64,000 nucleotides of DNA from Ectopseudomonas guguanensis (lineage in GTDB: Bacteria; Pseudomonadota; Gammaproteobacteria; Pseudomonadales; Pseudomonadaceae): NCBI RefSeq assembly GCF_900104265.1, contig NZ_FNJJ01000003.1, positions 288,672 through 352,671 on the forward strand. Direction: 5' to 3'. A model generated the notes under the pieces. That model ran no database searches and was not told the origin of the DNA. It saw only the letters and a program-made list of their open reading frames with translations. The position numbers and the translations under genes are program-made. How positions within the stretch are numbered: position 1 is the first letter of the stretch; every line of letters begins with the position of its first letter. Shown one piece after another: positions 25,650 to 35,190 of this stretch.

Positions 25650-26446
25650 AGATCACTCACATCCAGAGCAGCCTGCCCGGCGTTCGCCTGATCGACGCGC
25701 AGTACAGCCGCTTCGCCTTTCCCCGGCACTTCCACCTGGAATACCACGTCGGCCTGCTGATCCAGGGGCAGCATCGCTACGTCTATGGCGGTGAGCGCCG
25801 GCATGTCGGGGCAGGGGACGTGCTGCTGATGGCCCCGGAGGGTATTCATGACGGCGCCTGCCTGGAGGGGCAGGGCTATCGCATCCGGGTGATGGCCTTC
25901 GATCCCTTCTGGCTGGACGAGGCCAGTCGTTCCCTGAGCGACGGGCGTCAGGGCGCACCGAGGCTGACCACCAGCAGCCTGCGCCATCCGCTGCTGTCGC
26001 AGCGCCTGCAGCGTTTTCATGCGGCGATGCTGGAAGGCTCGCCGCTGGCGCAGGAAGAGGCGCTGTGGCAGGCGCTGGCCCAGTTGCTGGAGATGGGCTC
26101 GACCTTGCGCGTCAGCGAGCCGCATCGCGTCTTCGACCAGCGCACCTGGCAGCGCCTGCGCGACTGGCTGGAAAGTCGCCTGGACGATCCGCCCACGTTG
26201 GAGGAGATCGCTGCGTTCTGCGCCATGAGCCCTTGGCAGGCGCTGCGGCGTTTTCGCCAGCACACCGGCCTGCCGCCGCATCAATGGCTCACCCAGCTGC
26301 GCCTGCAGCGGGCGTTGCCGCTGGTGCTGGCAGGCGAGCCGCTGAGCGAGATCGCGCTGCGCCTGGGGTTCTATGACCAGGCGCATTTCTCGCGGCTGTT
26401 CCGCCGCACCTACGGCCTGCCGCCGGCGCGCCTGCGCCAGGGCTGA
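25643..26446 (+). CDS. AraC-family transcriptional regulator
   Basis: 267 residues. An N-terminal AraC_binding cupin (FAFPRHFHLEYHVGLLIQGQHRYVYGGERRHVGAGDVLLMAPEG pattern, residues 20-75) is followed by two C-terminal helix-turn-helix motifs, PTLEEIAAFCAMSPWQALRRFRQHTG and EIALRLGFYDQAHFSRLFRRTYGLPP. It probably binds a small molecule, often an amino acid in this subgroup, and activates the LysE exporter gene 43 bases downstream. The start codon at 25643 has no evident ribosome binding site and lies inside a perfect inverted repeat; translation could be leaderless or controlled. Confidence 0.88.
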   Translation: MDQITHIQSSLPGVRLIDAQYSRFAFPRHFHLEYHVGLLIQGQHRYVYGGERRHVGAGDVLLMAPEGIHDGACLEGQGYRIRVMAFDPFWLDEASRSLSDGRQGAPRLTTSSLRHPLLSQRLQRFHAAMLEGSPLAQEEALWQALAQLLEMGSTLRVSEPHRVFDQRTWQRLRDWLESRLDDPPTLEEIAAFCAMSPWQALRRFRQHTGLPPHQWLTQLRLQRALPLVLAGEPLSEIALRLGFYDQAHFSRLFRRTYGLPPARLRQG

Positions 26447-26489
26447 TTCAGCCGCACCGTCCATCCTTGTCCCTTTCCTGGAGATCACC

Positions 26490-27122
26490 ATGCAGGAGAC
26501 GTCCGTCTTGCTGTCGCTGGCTGCCGTATTCGCGGTGGCCCTTATCAGTCCCGGCCCCGATGTGGCGCTGGTGGTGCGTACCGCCCTGCACCAAGGGCAG
26601 CGGGCGGGTCTGCTCAGCGCGCTGGGCCTGGCCTGCGGCATCCTCCTGCACGGCACCCTGGTGCTCAGCGGCGTGGCCTTGCTGCTCAGCCGTACCCAGT
26701 GGCTGTTCGATCTGGTGCAGGTCGGCGGTGCGCTCTATCTGGGCTGGCTGGGTATCGGCGCGGTGCGGGGCTGGTGGCGCGGTAGTGCCGGCCCCGGGCG
26801 TCTGGATGGCGAGTTGACGCCTTCGCTGTTCGGGCCCTGGCTGCGCGGCGTATTGACCAATCTGGGCAACCCCAAGGCGCTGGTGTTCTTCCTGGCCCTG
26901 CTCAGCAGCCTGGTGCCGGCCGATATGTCGCTACCCGGCAAGGTCGCCTGTGCGGCGCTGTTGTTCGGCCTCAGTCTGTTCTGGTTCGGCCTGCTCGGCA
27001 TGACCCTGAGCCGCCCGCTGATGCGTCAGCGGCTGTTGCAGGTAGCGCCGACCATCGACTTCGTCTGCGGCCTGGTGTTTCTGCTGGTGGCGCTGAGCAT
27101 CGTCGGCCGGCTTGTGTCATAG
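26490..27122 (+). CDS. LysE/RhtB-family amino-acid exporter
   Basis: 210 residues with six predicted transmembrane helices. The family signature ISPGPDVALVVRTALHQGQRAGLLSALG is at residues 20-47, and LTNLGNPKALVFFLALL follows. It exports amino acids or derivatives across the inner membrane. CTGGAG precedes the ATG. The AraC regulator directly upstream on the same strand is the likely controller. Confidence 0.9.
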   Translation: MQETSVLLSLAAVFAVALISPGPDVALVVRTALHQGQRAGLLSALGLACGILLHGTLVLSGVALLLSRTQWLFDLVQVGGALYLGWLGIGAVRGWWRGSAGPGRLDGELTPSLFGPWLRGVLTNLGNPKALVFFLALLSSLVPADMSLPGKVACAALLFGLSLFWFGLLGMTLSRPLMRQRLLQVAPTIDFVCGLVFLLVALSIVGRLVS

Positions 27123-27221
27123 GCCTGACCATTGCGCCGCCATCAATGGCAATTACGGTCATTGCCGCCTGCCGACGGCTGCCGGAAAATCGCGGGATGT
27201 TCGCCTTTTCGAGTTCGATGC

Positions 27222-28025
27222 ATGCCGCAGCCGATCTTCTTCGCCCATGCCAACGGCTTTCCTTCGGCCACCTACGGTAAGCTGTTCGCGGCGCTGGCGC
27301 CGGATTTTCAGGTGCAGCACCTGGAGCAGCATGGCCACGACCCGCGTTTTCCGGTCAATGACAACTGGTCGAACCTGGTCGATGAGCTGATCCACCACCT
27401 GGAAGGCGGCGCCGAGCCGGTCTGGGGTGTCGGCCATTCCCTCGGCGGCGTGCTGCACTACCACGCGGCCTTGCTCCGCCCCGAGCTGTACCGCGGCGTG
27501 GTGATGCTCGACTCGCCGGTGCTGACCCTGGCCGACCGCATGGTGATCCGCGCCGCCAAGCGCTTCGGCTTCATCGATCGCATCACGCCGGCCGGGCGTA
27601 CCCTGGGCCGGCGCGAGGCGTTCAACGATCTGGCCGAGGCGCGCGATTACTTCGCCGGCAAGAGCCTGTTCCGCCGTTTCGATCCCGAATGCCTGGATGC
27701 CTATGTCAGTCATGGCCTGCAGATGGCCGAGCAGGGGCTGCGACTGAAATTCGATCCGGCCACCGAAATCAGCATCTATCGCAGCGTGCCGCATACCGCG
27801 CCGGGGCGGCCGCAGCAGCTGGCGGTGCCGCTGGCCATGGTGCGCGGGCGCCACAGTCGCGTGGTGCTGCCGCATCACGCCCGCCTGCTTCGTCGCATGC
27901 CGCGCGCCGAATATCACCATCTGCCGGGTGGCCACATGTTTCCGCTGGAACGCCCCCAGGCGACCGCCGAGCTGCTGCGTCAGCTGTTCACCCGTTGGGC
28001 CTCCAGCCAGGAGAAAAGCGCATGA
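27222..28025 (+). CDS. alpha/beta hydrolase
   Basis: 267 residues of the alpha/beta-hydrolase superfamily. The oxyanion-loop region is FFAHANGFPSATYGKL near the start, the nucleophile elbow is GVGHSLGGVLHYHAA (Ser about residue 77), and the catalytic His is in HLPGGHMFPLERP near the end. Substrate unknown. The next gene, another alpha/beta hydrolase, starts in an ATGA overlap with its stop, so they are probably co-translated. Confidence 0.88.
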   Translation: MPQPIFFAHANGFPSATYGKLFAALAPDFQVQHLEQHGHDPRFPVNDNWSNLVDELIHHLEGGAEPVWGVGHSLGGVLHYHAALLRPELYRGVVMLDSPVLTLADRMVIRAAKRFGFIDRITPAGRTLGRREAFNDLAEARDYFAGKSLFRRFDPECLDAYVSHGLQMAEQGLRLKFDPATEISIYRSVPHTAPGRPQQLAVPLAMVRGRHSRVVLPHHARLLRRMPRAEYHHLPGGHMFPLERPQATAELLRQLFTRWASSQEKSA

Positions 28026-28885
28026 GCACGGGGTTCGAGGAAGTCCGCCTGAGTCTGCCGCATATCGAGCTGGCGGCTCATCTGTACGGGCCGGAGGACG
28101 GTTTGCCGGTACTGGCCCTGCATGGCTGGCTGGACAATGCGGCCAGCTTCGCGCGCCTGGCGCCCAAGCTGCAGGGGCTGCGCATCGTCGCCCTGGACTT
28201 TGCCGGCCATGGCCACTCCGATCATCGTGCCGCCGGCGCCGGTTATGCGTTGTGGGACTACGCCTTCGATGTGCTGCAGGTCGCCGAGCAGTTTGGCTGG
28301 CAGCGATTTTCCATCCTGGGGCATTCCATGGGCGCGATCACCGCGGTGCTGTTGGCAGCCGCGATGCCCGAGCGGATCGCCCGCCTGGCGCTGATCGACG
28401 GCCTGGTGCCCTATACCGGCGAAGCCGAGCAGGCACCGGCCAAGCTCGGCGAGGCGCTGCGGGCCAGGCAGGCGCTGAGCGACAAGCGCAAGCCGGTGTA
28501 TGCCGAGATGGCGCGCGCGGTCGAGGCGCGCATGAAGGGCGTCGGCGCGGTCAGCCGCGAAGCGGCCGAACTGCTGGCCCAGCGTGGACTGATGCCCGTG
28601 CCTGGCGGCTACACCTGGCGTACCGACAGCCGCCTGACGCTGCCTTCGCCCCTGCGCCTGAGCTGGGCACATGCCCAGGCCTTCGTGCGCGCGCTGCAAT
28701 GCCCGGTCAGTCTGGTGCTGGCAGAGCAGGGCATGATGGGCGCGCAACCGGCCGTACGGGCGCTGTTGCAGGACCTGCCCTTCGAGGTGCACCGCCTGCC
28801 GGGCGGGCACCACCTGCACCTGGACGACGAAACCGGTGCGCAGCTCGTAGCGGATTGTTTCAATCCATTCCTGCGCTCGCCTTGA
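28022..28885 (+). CDS. alpha/beta hydrolase
   Basis: 287 residues. LALHGWLDNAASFARLAP is the oxyanion region, LGHSMGAITAVLL the nucleophile elbow (Ser about residue 102), and HRLPGGHHLHLDD carries the catalytic His. The fold is the same as in the gene before but the sequences are well diverged, so it is an old pair or a family pairing and not a recent duplication. It may act on esters or lactones in the cytoplasm; no signal peptide is present. Confidence 0.88.
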   Translation: MSTGFEEVRLSLPHIELAAHLYGPEDGLPVLALHGWLDNAASFARLAPKLQGLRIVALDFAGHGHSDHRAAGAGYALWDYAFDVLQVAEQFGWQRFSILGHSMGAITAVLLAAAMPERIARLALIDGLVPYTGEAEQAPAKLGEALRARQALSDKRKPVYAEMARAVEARMKGVGAVSREAAELLAQRGLMPVPGGYTWRTDSRLTLPSPLRLSWAHAQAFVRALQCPVSLVLAEQGMMGAQPAVRALLQDLPFEVHRLPGGHHLHLDDETGAQLVADCFNPFLRSP

Positions 28886-28935
28886 CTTGCCAGCGGCCGT
28901 GGGGAAAGGTGTGGCGGTCTGCCATGGAGGATCGC

Positions 28936-29016
28936 ATGATCGACCCGTTCAACGTCGTCACCCACCGCTTCGCAAGCCCGCCCGCCATTTTCCCGCAACA
29001 GGGTCCGTTTCGATGA
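28936..29016 (+). CDS. possible 26-residue leader peptide before the DUF4892 gene
   Basis: An ATG with a strong site GGAGG five bases upstream opens a 26-codon frame (starts MIDPFNVVTHRFAS, ends FPQQGPFR) whose TGA overlaps the ATG of the DUF4892 gene as ATGA. The DUF4892 start has no good binding site of its own, so ribosomes finishing this short frame could re-initiate there. No similarity is known to me; the support is the site and the overlap only. Confidence 0.4.
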   Translation: MIDPFNVVTHRFASPPAIFPQQGPFR

Positions 29017-29828
29017 TGGGGCGCATGAAGCTGTTTGGCGCAGCGCTGGCCACCCTCTGCAGCGGCGCCGTGCTGGCGGCCGATCTTCCTGGCAGCCGCG
29101 ATCTCGAGGTTCTGCCACGTTTTCCTGCCAGCCAGATCGTTGCGTTCAAGGAGGCGCCCGACGTCGAGCGCATCTATCCGCAGGGTTCGATCCGCCGCAT
29201 CAGCGGGCGTTTGCGTTACGAGCGTGAAATTCTCGTGCAGGGCCAGCACAGCGCGGTGACCTACGAGCTGCCGCGCACCCACAGCGCCGACCAGGTATTC
29301 AACGCTTCGCGCGAGGCGCTGCTGGAGCAGGGGGCCGAGCTGCTGTACTGGTGCCAGGGACGTGAGTGTGGTGCCAGCAACCTGTGGGCCAACGCGGTGT
29401 TCGGCAATGCCACGCTGTACGGCTCGGACGATCAGCAGGCCTACGCGCTGCTGCGCCTGGCCGAGCCGAATCACGAGAGCCTGCTGGCCCTGTACAGCAT
29501 CACCCGCGGCAACCGCCGCGCCTATCTGCACGCCGAGCAACTGGATGCCGGCACGCCGCTGGGCGAACTTCTGCCTACGCCTGCGACCCTGCTGCGGCAA
29601 CTGCGTACCGATGGCCAGCTGAGGCTGCCCGGCGAGGCCAAGGCCGACAGCGCCTGGGTGGAGGTGCTGGCACGCAGCCTGAACCTCGACAGCACCCTGC
29701 GTGTCAGCCTCGCCGGCAGCCAGGCGCAGGACTGGCGTGGGGCGCTGATCGAGCAGCGCGTGCGCGAAGCGCGTCTGGAACTGGCTGAAGGCTCGGACGA
29801 AGCGCTGACGGTGCGTCTATTGCGCTAA
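29013..29828 (+). CDS. secreted DUF4892 domain protein
   Basis: 271 residues with a signal peptide (MKLFGAALATLCSGAVLA, cleavage before ADLPGS). The mature part has the DUF4892 pattern: LEVLPRFPASQIVAFKE, then YELPRTHSADQVF and LLYWCQGRECGASNLWANAVFG with a conserved cysteine pair, and YLHAEQL. It was once compared with OmpA-linked periplasmic proteins, but the function is unknown. Start codons at 29013, 29016 and 29025 are possible; 29013 is favoured by the overlap with the short upstream frame. A hairpin terminator follows. Confidence 0.82.
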   Translation: MMGRMKLFGAALATLCSGAVLAADLPGSRDLEVLPRFPASQIVAFKEAPDVERIYPQGSIRRISGRLRYEREILVQGQHSAVTYELPRTHSADQVFNASREALLEQGAELLYWCQGRECGASNLWANAVFGNATLYGSDDQQAYALLRLAEPNHESLLALYSITRGNRRAYLHAEQLDAGTPLGELLPTPATLLRQLRTDGQLRLPGEAKADSAWVEVLARSLNLDSTLRVSLAGSQAQDWRGALIEQRVREARLELAEGSDEALTVRLLR

Positions 29829-29853
29829 GCTGTGATACGAAGCGGTTATTCAG

Positions 29854-29872
29854 AGCGCCCATCATGGGCGCT
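29854..29872 (+). terminator. terminator after the DUF4892 gene
   Basis: AGCGCCCAT and ATGGGCGCT are perfect 9-bp arms around one base, 26 bases after the stop, followed by TTTGTCGTT. It overlaps the upstream ATG at 29864, which is one reason to start the next gene at GTG 29903. Confidence 0.7.
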
Positions 29873-29902
29873 TTGTCGTTCTGGCGAAGGGAGTTTCGAT
29901 TC

Positions 29903-30991
29903 GTGGCCACTAATGATCGTCTGCTGGTGCAGATTCTTCTGCTCGGTCTGCTCGCGGCCAGCCTCTGGGTGCTGGCACCGTTCTGGTCGGCGCTGTTCTG
30001 GGCTGCGGTGCTGGCTTTCGCCAGCTGGCCGCTGATGCGTCTGCTGACCCAGTTGCTCAATGGCCGGCTGTCACTGGCGGCGGGCATTCTCACCTGCGGC
30101 TGGATAATCCTGGTGGCCACCCCACTGATCTGGCTGGGCTTCAACCTGGCCGACCACATCAAGGACGCCAACGCGCTGATCAAGGACCTGCAGGTCGAAG
30201 GCTTGCCGCCACCGCCGGCCTGGCTGGCCGGCCTGCCACTGGTGGGCGAGCGCCTGGCTGCGCTGTGGCTGACCATCGACCAGCAGGGCGCAGCCTTCTT
30301 CGCCTCCCTCAGGCCCTATCTCGGCCAGGTCGGCAACTGGCTGCTGGCGCGCAGCGCGCAGCTCGGGGGCGGCATGCTGGAGCTGGCCCTGAGCCTGGTA
30401 CTGGTGTTCTTCTTCTACCGTGACGGCCCGCGTCTGGCGGTGTTCGTCCACGGCCTGCTGGAGCGCCTGATCGGTGAGCGCGCCGACCACTATCTGGAAC
30501 TGGTGGCCGGCACCGTACAGCGGGTGGTCAACGGTGTGATCGGCACCGCCGCCGCCCAGGGCCTGCTGGCGCTGATCGGTTTCTGGATCGCCGGGGTGCC
30601 GGGGGCGATAGTGCTGGGCATCCTCACCTTCGTCCTCAGCCTGGTTCCGATGGGGCCGCCGCTGGTGTGGATTCCCGCCACCGCCTGGCTGGTGTGGCAG
30701 GGCGACTACGGTTTCGCCCTGTTCCTCGGCGTCTGGGGCATGTTCGTCATCAGTGGCGTGGACAACATTCTCAAGCCTTACCTGATCAGTCGCGGCGGCA
30801 ACCTGCCGCTGGTGGTGGTACTGCTGGGCGTGTTCGGCGGCCTGCTGGCGTTCGGTTTCATGGGCCTGTTCCTTGGCCCGACACTCCTGGCGGTGGCCTA
30901 CAGCCTGCTCAGCGACTGGGTGGCGGACAAGGCGCCGCCGGCCGAACAGGTGGTGGACAAGCCCTTGCCGGGCGAGCAGGCGCGCGGCTGA
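29903..30991 (+). CDS. AI-2E / PerM-family permease
   Basis: 362 residues with about eight transmembrane helices in the usual arrangement of two near the start, a soluble loop (residues 80-140, HIKDANALIKDLQVEG), then the remaining bundle with FFFYRDGPRLAVFVHGLL and LVPMGPPLVWIPA. I start at GTG 29903, preceded by AAGGGAG; the ATG 13 codons upstream sits inside the terminator hairpin. The family includes TqsA and PerM; transport substrate here is unknown. Confidence 0.85.
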   Translation: MATNDRLLVQILLLGLLAASLWVLAPFWSALFWAAVLAFASWPLMRLLTQLLNGRLSLAAGILTCGWIILVATPLIWLGFNLADHIKDANALIKDLQVEGLPPPPAWLAGLPLVGERLAALWLTIDQQGAAFFASLRPYLGQVGNWLLARSAQLGGGMLELALSLVLVFFFYRDGPRLAVFVHGLLERLIGERADHYLELVAGTVQRVVNGVIGTAAAQGLLALIGFWIAGVPGAIVLGILTFVLSLVPMGPPLVWIPATAWLVWQGDYGFALFLGVWGMFVISGVDNILKPYLISRGGNLPLVVVLLGVFGGLLAFGFMGLFLGPTLLAVAYSLLSDWVADKAPPAEQVVDKPLPGEQARG

Positions 30992-31006
30992 GGCTGCTCA
31001 GCCGCG
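30983..31006. terminator. bidirectional hairpin across two convergent stop codons
   Basis: CGCGGCTGAG and CTCAGCCGCG form a perfect 10-bp stem around GCTG. The stem includes the permease stop (30989-30991) and the patatin stop (30998-31000), so both genes end inside it. No T-run follows on either side. Confidence 0.5.
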
Positions 31007-32008
31007 TTCGCTTTCGTACTTGTCCAGGGTGTCGCGGGCGATCTGCCGGCCCAGCATGATCAGCTCCGGCGCCTTGTAGAACTCGAAGAAGCGGCAGGCG
31101 CGCTTGGGTACGTTGATCAGTACGTCCGGCGGGTAACCGGCGATCTTGTACTGGGCCAGCGAGGTCTGCATCACCTCGAAGCTCTGGTTGACCAGTTCCA
31201 GCAGTGACGCCGGCCCGCTGAGCTCGGCAACACGCGAGCCGCTGGCAGACTTCGGCGCTGCCTCGTCGCCGGCCTTGCGGCTGGGCGCCGCCGCCGGGCT
31301 GAGTTCATCGGCGACGCGCTGCGCGTCGGCCAGCAGCAGCGTTTCGTCCTCGCTCTTGCGGCGAAAGCTTGGCAGGCGCGAGCCGAGCGACGTCATCAGC
31401 TGGTCGATGCGGCCCTTGAGCGCGGCAGGGCGCTCGATGACCGGCAGCTGGTAGTGATTCTGGTTGGTGGCGTTGAGGTTGACCGCGATGATCAGATCGC
31501 AGTGGCTGGACACCACCGGTACGATCGGCAGCGGGTTTAGCAGGCCGCCGTCGACCAGCATGCGCTTGCCCTGAACGACCGGGGTGAACAGGCTGGGAAT
31601 CGCCGCCGAGGCGCGCATCGCCTGGTGCAGGCAGCCTTCCTGAAACCAGATCTCCTGCTGGTTGGTCAGATCGGTGGCAACGGCGGTGAAGGGGATGCTG
31701 AGGTTCTCGATATCCACTTCACCGACGATCTCCTGGATCCGCCCGAACACCCGCTCGCCGCGTATGGCGCCGAGGCGGAAGCTGACGTCGAGCAGCCGCA
31801 GCACGTCCAGGTAATCCAGACTTTCTATCCATTCCCGGTATTCACGCAGCTTGCCGGCGGCGAAGATGCCGCCAACCACCGCACCCATGGAGCAGCCGGC
31901 GATACAGCCGATTTCATAGCCGCGCGCCTGCAGCTCCTCGATCACGCCGATATGGGCGTAGCCGCGCGCGCCCCCCGAGCCCAGCACCAGCGCCACTCTC
32001 TTGCTCAT
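30998..32008 (-). CDS. patatin-like phospholipase (RssA-like)
   Basis: 336 residues. The catalytic dyad is complete: the oxyanion glycines in [14 protein letters not shown], the nucleophile in [10 protein letters not shown] (Ser about residue 41) and the Asp in [12 protein letters not shown] charged linker (residues 205-265, [16 protein letters not shown] to [10 protein letters not shown]) precedes a short helical tail. No signal peptide, so it acts in the cytoplasm or at the inner membrane as a lysophospholipase/acyl hydrolase. It is divergent from selD. Confidence 0.9.
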   Translation of the reverse strand: MSKRVALVLGSGGARGYAHIGVIEELQARGYEIGCIAGCSMGAVVGGIFAAGKLREYREWIESLDYLDVLRLLDVSFRLGAIRGERVFGRIQEIVGEVDIENLSIPFTAVATDLTNQQEIWFQEGCLHQAMRASAAIPSLFTPVVQGKRMLVDGGLLNPLPIVPVVSSHCDLIIAVNLNATNQNHYQLPVIERPAALKGRIDQLMTSLGSRLPSFRRKSEDETLLLADAQRVADELSPAAAPSRKAGDEAAPKSASGSRVAELSGPASLLELVNQSFEVMQTSLAQYKIAGYPPDVLINVPKRACRFFEFYKAPELIMLGRQIARDTLDKYESERG

Positions 32009-32073
32009 AGGAAAATCCCCCCCGATGCATCGACCTTACTCGCGCAAAGGCGCTGCGCCAAGGCGGTCTTTGC

Positions 32074-32079
32074 TAGAAT
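32074..32079 (+). promoter_or_regulatory. -10 element of selD
   Basis: TAGAAT located 31 bases before the selD start codon, preceded by TTTGC. The transcription start would be near 32086. The -35 is not clear. Confidence 0.35.
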
Positions 32080-32110
32080 CCGCCGCCAGTGGTCGATGCA
32101 AGAGAGAGAC

Positions 32111-33145
32111 ATGAGCGAGCCAATCCGTTTGACCCAGTACAGCCATGGCGCCGGTTGCGGCTGCAAGATTTCCCCCAAGGTGCTGGAAGTGATCCTCGCC
32201 GGCAGCGGCGCGCAGAACCTCGATCCGCGGCTGTGGGTGGGCAACGCCTCGCGCGACGACGCGGCGGTCTATGCCATCGACGAGGAACGCGGGGTGGTTT
32301 CCACCACCGACTTCTTCATGCCCATCGTCGATGATCCCTACGATTTCGGCCGTATCGCTGCCACCAATGCCATCAGCGACATCTACGCCATGGGCGGCGA
32401 CCCGCTGATGGCCATCGCCATCCTCGGCTGGCCGGTCAACGTACTGGCGCCGGAAGTGGCCCGCGAGGTGATTCGCGGCGGCCGTGCGGTATGCGACGAG
32501 GCCGGCATCCCGCTGGCCGGCGGCCATTCCATCGACGCGCCCGAGCCGATCTTCGGCCTGGCGGTCACCGGCCTGGTGAGCAAAGCCAACATGAAACGCA
32601 ACGACACCGCCACGGCCGGCTGCAAGCTCTACCTGACCAAGCCGCTGGGCATCGGCATCCTCACCACCGCGGAGAAGAAGGCCAAGCTGCGCGGCGAGGA
32701 CGTCGGCCTGGCGCGTGACTGGATGTGCACCCTGAACAAACCCGGCAGCCGCTTCGGCAAGCTGGCCGGCGTGCGGGCGATGACCGACGTGACCGGTTTC
32801 GGCCTGCTCGGCCACCTGGTGGAGATGGCCGATGGCAGCGGCCTCAGCGCGCGCGTGGAGTTCGCTCGCGTGCCGCGTCTGGACAGCGTCGAGCATTACC
32901 TGGAGCAGGGCTGCGTACCCGGCGGCACCTTGCGCAACTTCGACAGCTATGGCGAGAAGATCGCGCCGCTGCCGGAGCTGGCCAAGCTGCTGCTGTGCGA
33001 CCCGCAGACCAGCGGCGGCCTGCTGATAGCGGTGGCGCCGGAAGGCGAGGCCGAGTTCCTCGCCGTGGCTGCCGAGCTGGGGCTGAACCTGGCGCCCATC
33101 GGCGCAATGGTCGAGCGACAGCGCTACGCGGTCGAGGTGCTCTGA
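32111..33145 (+). CDS. selD: selenophosphate synthase
   Basis: 344 residues. The active-site loop near residue 15 reads [12 protein letters not shown], with cysteine (not selenocysteine) and the essential lysine. ATP-binding elements are [15 protein letters not shown] and LAGGHSID. It makes selenophosphate from selenide and ATP. The stop overlaps the selU start (TGATG), so the selenium produced is channelled to tRNA 2-selenouridine; genes for selenocysteine insertion are not in the window. Confidence 0.95.
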   Translation: MSEPIRLTQYSHGAGCGCKISPKVLEVILAGSGAQNLDPRLWVGNASRDDAAVYAIDEERGVVSTTDFFMPIVDDPYDFGRIAATNAISDIYAMGGDPLMAIAILGWPVNVLAPEVAREVIRGGRAVCDEAGIPLAGGHSIDAPEPIFGLAVTGLVSKANMKRNDTATAGCKLYLTKPLGIGILTTAEKKAKLRGEDVGLARDWMCTLNKPGSRFGKLAGVRAMTDVTGFGLLGHLVEMADGSGLSARVEFARVPRLDSVEHYLEQGCVPGGTLRNFDSYGEKIAPLPELAKLLLCDPQTSGGLLIAVAPEGEAEFLAVAAELGLNLAPIGAMVERQRYAVEVL

Positions 33146-34266
33146 TGCGCAACGACTGCACCGATTACCGCGATCTTTTCCTCAACGACCGGGCGATGAT
33201 GGATACCCGGGCACCGGTGGAATTTCTCAAGGGCGCCTTCCCCGGCGTGACCAACCTGCCGCTGATGACCGACATCGAGCGGCAGAAGATCGGCACCTGC
33301 TACAAGCAGCACGGCCAGCAGGCGGCCATCGAACTCGGGCATCAATTGGTCAGCGGCCGCACCAAGGCCGAACGCATCGAGGCCTGGGCGACCTTTGCCA
33401 GGGCCAATCCCGATGGCTACCTGTACTGCTTCCGCGGTGGCCTGCGCTCGCAGATCGTCCAGCAATGGCTGAAAAGCGAGGCCGGTATCGATTACCCGCG
33501 GGTGGTCGGTGGCTACAAGGCCATGCGCACCTTCCTTCTGGAAACCACCGAGCAGGCAGTGGCCGAGTGCGATTTCGTTCTGGTCGGCGGCATGACCGGC
33601 ACCGGCAAGACCGAGGTGCTCGCGCAGCTGGGCAACGCCGTGGACCTGGAGGCGCATGCCAATCATCGCGGCTCCAGTTTCGGCAAGCGTGCCAGTGCCC
33701 AGCCCGCGCAGATCGACTTCGAGAACGTTCTGGCCATCGACCTGCTCAAGCGCCGCGCCGCCGGGCAGCAGCAGTTCGTGCTGGAAGACGAGGCGCGTCT
33801 GATCGGTCGTTGCTCCTTGCCGCTGCCGCTCTATCAGGGCATGCAGCACTATCCACTGGTGTGGCTGGAAGACAGCCTGGCCGATCGCGTCGAGCGTATC
33901 CTGCAGGCCTACGTGGTCGAGCTGTGCGCCGAGTTCGTCGCGGTACAGGGCGCGGAGGCCGGGTTTGCCGCCTTTGCCGCACGCCTGCGCGAGAGCCTGG
34001 CCAACATCACCCGGCGTCTTGGTGGCGAGCGTTACCAGCGGCTGGCGGCGATCATGGACCAGGCGCTGGAGGAGCAGGCGCGCGATGGCCAGGTCGATAC
34101 CCATCGCGGCTGGATCGAAGCCTTGCTGGTGGAGTACTACGATCCCATGTACGTGTTCCAGCGCGAGAGCAAGGCCGCACGCATCGAGTTCGCCGGCGAG
34201 CAGCAGGCGGTGGTGGAGTACCTGCGCCAGCGAAGCGGGCACTTTCCCGGGGCGCCGACGTCCTAA
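33145..34266 (+). CDS. selU: tRNA 2-selenouridine synthase
   Basis: 373 residues. The N-terminal rhodanese domain carries the catalytic Cys in [12 protein letters not shown] near residue 96, and the C-terminal P-loop domain has [12 protein letters not shown] near residue 150. SelU (YbbB/MnmH) geranylates 2-thiouridine at the wobble position of some tRNAs and replaces sulfur with selenium from selenophosphate. Translational coupling to selD is visible. Confidence 0.95.
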   Translation: MRNDCTDYRDLFLNDRAMMDTRAPVEFLKGAFPGVTNLPLMTDIERQKIGTCYKQHGQQAAIELGHQLVSGRTKAERIEAWATFARANPDGYLYCFRGGLRSQIVQQWLKSEAGIDYPRVVGGYKAMRTFLLETTEQAVAECDFVLVGGMTGTGKTEVLAQLGNAVDLEAHANHRGSSFGKRASAQPAQIDFENVLAIDLLKRRAAGQQQFVLEDEARLIGRCSLPLPLYQGMQHYPLVWLEDSLADRVERILQAYVVELCAEFVAVQGAEAGFAAFAARLRESLANITRRLGGERYQRLAAIMDQALEEQARDGQVDTHRGWIEALLVEYYDPMYVFQRESKAARIEFAGEQQAVVEYLRQRSGHFPGAPTS

Positions 34267-34306
34267 GCTTCAATCCGTAGTCATATCCGTCCGAGGAGTG
34301 TGGTCG

Positions 34307-34585
34307 ATGAAACACTGGATCTGTTTGCCGCTGCTGGCGCTGACGCTTACCGGCTGCGCCGGCAAGACCGTTTACCGCGAAACCTGCGCCAATCAGCTGG
34401 ATGCCGCCTGGAAAGAGCTGAGCATCGCCGAGGCCGAAGGCTTCGCCGGTACCGTGAGCTATTCCAAGGCGCTGTCGCTTTTGACCGCTGCCAAGACCCA
34501 GCAGCAGTTCGAAGCCTACGAAGGCTGCACCAGCAAGGCCGAGCGTGCGCGCTTCTATATCCGCGAATCGCGAGCGGGGCGCTGA
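34307..34585 (+). CDS. small lipoprotein, hypothetical
   Basis: 92 residues: signal KHWICLPLLALTLTGC with lipobox TLTGC, then a helical mature part (ANQLDAAWKELSIAEAEGFAGTVSYSKALSLLTAAKTQQQFEAYEG pattern) with two further cysteines. GAGGAG stands at ideal distance from the ATG. I do not recognise a named family, though such small tetratricopeptide-like lipoproteins are common in Pseudomonas. Its stop overlaps the start of the flavin reductase gene (TGATG). Confidence 0.8.
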   Translation: MKHWICLPLLALTLTGCAGKTVYRETCANQLDAAWKELSIAEAEGFAGTVSYSKALSLLTAAKTQQQFEAYEGCTSKAERARFYIRESRAGR

Positions 34586-35190
34586 TGCAGCTCGATTTCG
34601 CCGAGCTGAGCCCGCTCGAGGCCTATCGCTGGCTGGCTTCCAGCGTCACGCCGCGGCCGATCGCCTGGGTTTCGACGCGTTCGGCCGACGGCGTGGCCAA
34701 CCTGGCGCCGTTCAGCTTCTTCCAGGTGATCAGCGACAACCCGCCGACCCTGCTGGTCAACGTCAATACCCGTGACGATGGCAGCCTCAAGGACAGCCTG
34801 CGCAATGCCCAGGCCAACGGTGAACTGGCGATTCAGCTGGTCAGCTTCGCCCAGGCCGAGGCGATGAATGCCAGTGCGGCCATATTGCCGCACGAGGTCA
34901 GCGAGTTCGCCCACTGCGCCATCGCCAGCCTGCCATGCGAGCGTATCGACGTGCCGCGGGTCGCCGGCGCTGCGGTGACCTTCGAGTGTCGGGTGGCGCA
35001 GATCCAGCCCTATCCGGCGCAGCGGCCCAGCTGCCATCTGGTCTTCGCCGAGGTGCTGCTGGCGCACGTCGACGATGCGGTGCTGAACGAGCAGGGGCGT
35101 CTCGACCCGCTCAAGCTCGACCTGGTCGGGCGCCTGGGCGGCAGCGCCTACTGCCGCACGCGGGACCTGTTCCAGATGCAGCGCCCCTGA
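34585..35190 (+). CDS. flavin reductase-like FMN-binding protein
   Basis: 201 residues of the flavin reductase/HpaC-like family. The FMN-binding region is YRWLASSVTPRPIAWVSTRSADGVANLAPFSFFQVISDNPPTLLV in pattern (residues 13-58), followed by KDSLRNAQANGELAIQLV. This subgroup binds FMN and may reduce it, or store flavin, without a defined partner. It is translationally coupled to the lipoprotein gene upstream. Confidence 0.88.
   Translation: MQLDFAELSPLEAYRWLASSVTPRPIAWVSTRSADGVANLAPFSFFQVISDNPPTLLVNVNTRDDGSLKDSLRNAQANGELAIQLVSFAQAEAMNASAAILPHEVSEFAHCAIASLPCERIDVPRVAGAAVTFECRVAQIQPYPAQRPSCHLVFAEVLLAHVDDAVLNEQGRLDPLKLDLVGRLGGSAYCRTRDLFQMQRP

Noticed and set aside
27222..28885. recent tandem duplication of the two alpha/beta hydrolase genes
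   Set aside because: Both have the fold and the nucleophile elbow but little residue identity, so a recent duplication is not supported.
32111..32200. selenocysteine codon in selD
   Set aside because: The active-site position is cysteine (GAGCGCK) and no in-frame UGA is present.
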